NCBI GenBank assembly: GCA_029961685.1 | Contig: JARWKL010000002.1 | Coordinates: forward strand, 28,054,908 to 28,118,907 | Direction of reading: 5' to 3' | Source of the DNA: Aristolochia californica | Lineage: Eukaryota; Streptophyta; Magnoliopsida; Piperales; Aristolochiaceae | DNA: 64,000 bases | Shown here: piece after piece, positions 59,501-64,000 of the stretch | Layout: each line of letters starts with the position of its first letter | How positions within the stretch are numbered: the first letter of the stretch is position 1 | Translations under genes and position numbers: made by a program | The notes under the pieces: model-generated | Database searches by the model: none | Told to the model about the DNA's origin: nothing | Seen by the model: the letters and a program-made list of their open reading frames with translations, nothing else

Positions 59501-62364
59501 TTTTTGTTTACGACAAAAATGGGAGAGTGAAAACGCATGTTTGGATTTGAAAAAAAATTGAACATCTAAAATGGAAATGCAGAAATTCTTAGAGAGATAA
59601 TCTCAAAAAGTATCTATGAATTTTAAGGATTTTAAACTCTTTTTTTATATTTATTTGGTTTTGCAATCATCGAAAAAGGAGGGGTGAGGCATTTTTAACC
59701 GAGTGTTGACTCCCAAACCATAAGTCAATTTTAACAAAAAATTATAGCCGTTACACATCATTAATCAGTCAAAACATTTATGATGATCTATTATTGTTAG
59801 GTCCATTGTTTGTAAATAATAAAAAAAAGTGGGTTGTTTGGCACTACTAAATATCCAACCGCACGTTCACTTGAAAATTTATTTTTTCTACTCCTTGAAA
59901 TTTTTTTATTATTAGGTCATTTGCATCTTCAACATGTTTCAGACATGCATATCGATATTTAAAACATGTTAGGATAAATTCAAAATCTCTTTCTTATAAA
60001 ATTCCACCAAGCTATTAAGGGTTGTACTAGTGGAGTTCACCAAACTTGGATAACAAAACTTTGGTGTTCATTTATAGTGTGTGAGATAATTTTCTTCACT
60101 TAAATTTGTTATAGTTTTAAATTATTTGCATACATAAACTCTAAAATTTTCATTTTGTTGTGATCTATTTGCCTTATCTTTTGATTTACGAGAAATTTGG
60201 TGAGAGAAAACTCAAGTTTGGATTTGAAAAAAAATTGAACATCCAAAATGGAAATGCACAAATGTTGAGAGTGATAACTCCAAAAAGTATCTGTGATTTT
60301 TAAGGACTGTAAACTCTTTTAGTTTTTTATATATTAGGTTTTGTAATCATCGAAAAAAGGGGGGACAAGGCATTTTTAACTGAGTGTTGACTCCCAATCC
60401 TTAAGTAACTTATAACAAAAATTATAGCGCTTACATATCATTAATCACTCAAAACATTTAAGATGATCTATGATTGTTAGGTCCGCTTTTTCTAAAGAGG
60501 AAAAAAATGAATTGTTTGGCTCTGGTAAATATCCTTCCACATGTTTACTTGATAATTTAATTTTTTCTACACCTTGAAATTTTTGGATCATTTGGTCATT
60601 TGCGTCTTCTACATGTTGCAGTCATGCATATCCATTTTTAAAACATCTTATCAATTAGAAATTTATTTCTTATAAAATCCCACCAAGCTATTAGGGTTGT
60701 ACAAGTGGAATTTCCCAAACATGGATAAGAAAACATTGGTGTTCATTTTTAATGCGAGAAATAATTTTATTCACTTACATTTATTTTAGTTTTCAATTTT
60801 TTTCATACATATACTCAAAAATTTTCTTTTTGTTGTGATCTATTTGCCTTATCTTTTTGTTCACGAGAAAAATGGGAGTGTGAAAACGGAAGTTTGGATT
60901 TGAAAAAAAATTGAACATCCATAATGGAAATGCACAAATGCTGAGAGAGATAATTCAAAAAAGTATCTGTGATTTTTAAGGATTGTAAACTCTTTTGGTT
61001 ATTTATATATTAGGTTTTCTAATCATCATAAAAGGTGGGGCTAGGCATTTTTAACTGAGTGTTGACTCCCAAACCATTAGTCATTTCTAACAAAAATTAT
61101 TGCCGTTACACATCATTAATCAATCAAAACATTTATGATGATCTATGATTGTTAGGTCCACTTTTTGTAAATAGGCAAAAAGTGGGTTGTTTGGCCATGA
61201 AAAATATCCCACTGCACGTTAACTTCAGAATTTAATTTTTTCTACTCCTTGAATTTTTTGGATCATTATGTCATTTGCATCTTCAACATGTTTCAGGCAT
61301 GCATATCCATATTTAAAACAAGTTAGGATCAATTAAAAATATCTTGTTATAAAATTCCACCAAGCTATTAAGGGTTGAACTAGTTGAATTTCCCAAACAT
61401 GGATAACAAAACTTATGTGTTCATTTTTAGTGCATAAAATAATTTTATTTATTTAAAATTAATATATTTTAAAATTTTTTGCATACGTAAACTCTAAAAA
61501 TTTCATTTTTTTGTGATCTATTTGCCTTATCTTTTAGTTTACGAGAGAAACGGAATAGTGAAAACTCAAGTTTGGATTTGAAAAACAATTGAGCATCCAA
61601 AATGGAAATGGACAAATGCTTAGAGAGATAATTCCAGAAAGTATCTGTGATGTTTGAGGATTGTAAACTCTTTTGGAATTTTATATATTAGGTTTTGCAA
61701 TCATCATAAAAGTGGTTTTGCAAACCATAAGTCATTTCTAACAAAAATTATAGCCGTTACACATCAATAATTGATCAAAACATTTACAATGATATATGAT
61801 TGTTAGGTCCGCTTTTTTTAAATAGGCAAAAAGTGGGTTCTTTGGCTCTGGTAAATATCCCACCGCACGTTAACTTGAGAATTTAATTTTTTCTACTCCT
61901 CAAATTTTTTTTTATCATTAGGTCATTTGCATCTTCATCATGTTTCAAACGTGCATATCCATATTTAAAACATGTAAGGATCAATTACAATTTTCTTTGT
62001 TATAAAATTCCACTAAGCTATTAGGGGTTGTAATAATTGAATTACCCAAACATTGATAACAACCCTTTTGGTGTTCATTTCTAGTGCGTAAAATAATTTT
62101 CTTCACTTAAATTTATTATAGCTTTCAATTTTTTGTATACATAAAGTCTAAAATTTTCATTTTGTTGTGATCTATTTGCCTTATCTTTTGTTTACAAGAA
62201 AAATGGAAGAGTGAAAAATCAAGTTTAGATTTCAAAAACAATTGAACATCCAAAATGGAAATTCACAAATGTTGAGAGAGATAATTCCAAAAAGTATTTG
62301 TGATTTTTAAGGATATAAACTCTTTTGGTTATTTAGATATTAGGTTTTGAAATCATCAAAAGAA

Positions 62365-62391
62365 GGGGGGGGGGGGGGGGGGGGGGGGGGG
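62365..62391 (-). repeat. Poly(G) tract, 27 nt
   Basis: G run followed by TGGAGGGTGGAGGGGAGGC; together a ~45-nt purine-only stretch apart from two Ts. Confidence 0.93.
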
Positions 62392-63753
62392 TGGAGGGTG
62401 GAGGGGAGGCAGTTTTAATTGACTGTTGACTCCCAAACCATAAGTCATTTCTGACAAAAATTATAGCTGTTACATATAATTAATCGATCAAAACATTTAC
62501 GAAGATCTATGATTGTTAGGTCCACGTTTTAAAAATAAGAAAAAATTTTGTTGTTTGACTCTGGTAAATATTCCACATGACACTAACTTGAGAATTTAAT
62601 TTTTTTCTACTCGAATTTTTTGGATCATTAGGTCATTTGCATCTTCAGGATGTTTTAGGCATGCATATCTATATTTAAAACATGTTAAGCTCAATTAGAA
62701 ATCTCTTTGTTATAAAATTCCACCAAGCTATTCGGGGTTGTAGTAGTGGAATTTCCCAAACACGGATAACAAAACTTTGGTGTTCTTTTTTAGTGTGTGA
62801 AATAATTTTCTTCACTTAAATTTATTATTGTTTCAATTTTTTGTATACCTTAAATTTTCATTTTGTGTTGATCTATTAGCCTTATATTTTTGTTTACGAG
62901 AAAAATGGGATAGTGAAATCTAAAGTTTGGATTTGAAAAATAATTGAACATCCAAAATGGAAATGCAAAAATTCTGAGAGAGATAATTCCAAAAAGTATC
63001 TGTGATTTTTAAGGATTGTAAATTCTTTTGGTTATTTATATATTAGGTTTCGCAATCATCAAAAAAGGGCTGGGAGAGAGAGGGGGGAAGGAGAGGCATT
63101 TTTAACATAGTGTTGACACTCAAACCATAAGTTATTTCTAACAAAAATTATAGTCATTACACATCATTAATCGATCAAAACATTTACGATGATCTATGAT
63201 TGTTAGGTCCGCTTTTGGTAAATAGGCAAAAAATGTGCGTTTTGGCTCTTGTAAATATCCAACTGCACGTTAACTTGAGAATTTAATTTTTTCTACTCAA
63301 AATTTTGGGATGATTAGGTCATTTGCATCGTCAACATGTTTTAGGCATGGATATTCATATTTAAAACATGTTAGGATCAATCAGAAATCTCTTTCTTATT
63401 AAATTTAACCAAGCTATTAGGGGTGGTATTAGTGGAATTTCCAAAACATGGATAACTAAACTTATGTGATCATTTTTAGTGCATGAAATAATTTTCTTCA
63501 CATACCTTTATTAAAGTTTTTAATTTTTTCTATACTAGAACTCTAAAATTTTTGTTTTATTTTGATATATTTGCCTTATCTTTTTTTTCACAAGAAAAAT
63601 GGGAGAATGAAAACTCATGTTTGGATTTGAAAAAAAATTGAACATCCAAAATAGAAATGCACAAATGCTGTCAGAGATAATTCCAACTATGATTTTTAAG
63701 GATTGCACACTCTTTTCATTTTTAATATATTAGGTTTTGCAAACATTGGAAAA

Positions 63754-63779
63754 GGGGGGGGGGGGGGGGGGGGGGGGGG
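63754..63779 (-). repeat. Poly(G) tract, 26 nt
   Basis: G run between ACATTGGAAAA and TGGCATTTTTAACTG. The next G run starts only ~225 bp later (63979). Confidence 0.93.
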
Positions 63780-63905
63780 TGGCATTTTTAACTGAGTGTT
63801 GACACCCAAACCATATGTCATTTCTAACAAAAATTATAGCAGTTACACATCATTAATCAATCAAAACATTTACGATGATCTATGATGGTTAGGTCTGCTT
63901 AATGT

Positions 63906-63962
63906 AAATATGCAAAAAGTGGGTAGTTTGGCTTTGGTAAATAGGCAAAAAGTGGGTAGTTT
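63906..63962 (-). repeat. Short duplication in a truncated monomer
   Basis: AAATATGCAAAAAGTGGGTA (63906) and AAATAGGCAAAAAGTGGGTA (63939) repeat 33 bp apart. The second copy runs straight into TTTTGCAATCTTCGG, skipping about 450 bp of the normal monomer. Confidence 0.9.
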
Positions 63963-64000
63963 TGCAATCTTCGGAAAAGGGGGGGAAGGCATTTTTAACT

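Larger units (their letters stand above)
56599..64000 (-). repeat. Long-monomer satellite array, - orientation (fifth block)
   Basis: About 11 monomers, opening with the right target duplication CATAT (56599-56603). G runs near 57010, 57688, 58300 (GGGGAGGGGGAGGGGGTGGGG compound type), 59005, 59678, 60358, 62365 (27 nt) and 63754 (26 nt). Near 57860-57965 a monomer carries a partial duplication of its CCACCAAGCTATTAGG anchor. The last monomer is cut down to ~225 bp. Confidence 0.96.

Overview
This window is plant nuclear DNA, most likely pericentromeric or other satellite heterochromatin of an angiosperm. The evidence is a Ty1/copia retrotransposon with the plant-typical initiator-tRNA-Met primer site (TGGTATCAGAGC), an Athila-like Ty3/gypsy element with a tRNA-Asp primer site, and about 50 kb of AT-rich tandem satellite. 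I see no host protein gene, rRNA, tRNA or CRISPR array. A 100-N assembly gap lies at 45760-45859. I cannot name the species.

Satellite layout. Positions 1-8944 hold 20 head-to-tail copies of a ~460-bp monomer in + orientation. Positions 8945-17305 hold ~12 copies of a related ~675-bp monomer, also +. At ~17301-17307 orientation flips, and the rest of the window (17306-64000) is the ~675-bp monomer in - orientation, broken by retroelements. The long monomer is the short one plus a ~215-bp module carrying a poly(C)/poly(G) run of very variable length (about 6 to 46 nt). The short array shows a six-monomer higher-order pattern and the long + array an alternating dimer pattern.

Inserted elements. 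(1) 12001-12401, solo copia LTR with 5-bp target duplication GCCTA. (2) 25401-31714, Athila-like element with ~1.45-kb LTRs and duplication GGGGG; its inside has collapsed to PBS, a possible gag start, integrase and a long non-coding 3' region, with protease, RT and RNase H missing. (3) 44927-46545, a composite: an orphan segment with degenerate repeats, the gap, then a copia 3' end with its LTR. (4) 48947-49387, solo copia LTR in - orientation, duplication ATAAA. (5) 51268-56598, a copia element on the - strand, complete in structure, with LTRs of ~640 bp, PBS, PPT and duplication CATAT. All its domains (gag, protease, integrase, RT, RNase H) are recognisable but broken by stops, frameshifts and deletions, and the RT active site reads YVDN instead of YVDD.

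Interpretation. Nothing here looks able to produce a functional protein. The most interesting signal is the satellite: a modular repeat with a recurring homopolymer G/C tract, and a short inverted repeat (CTTTTTG, 8-nt loop, CAAAAAG) at which several independent breakpoints and retroelement insertions cluster.
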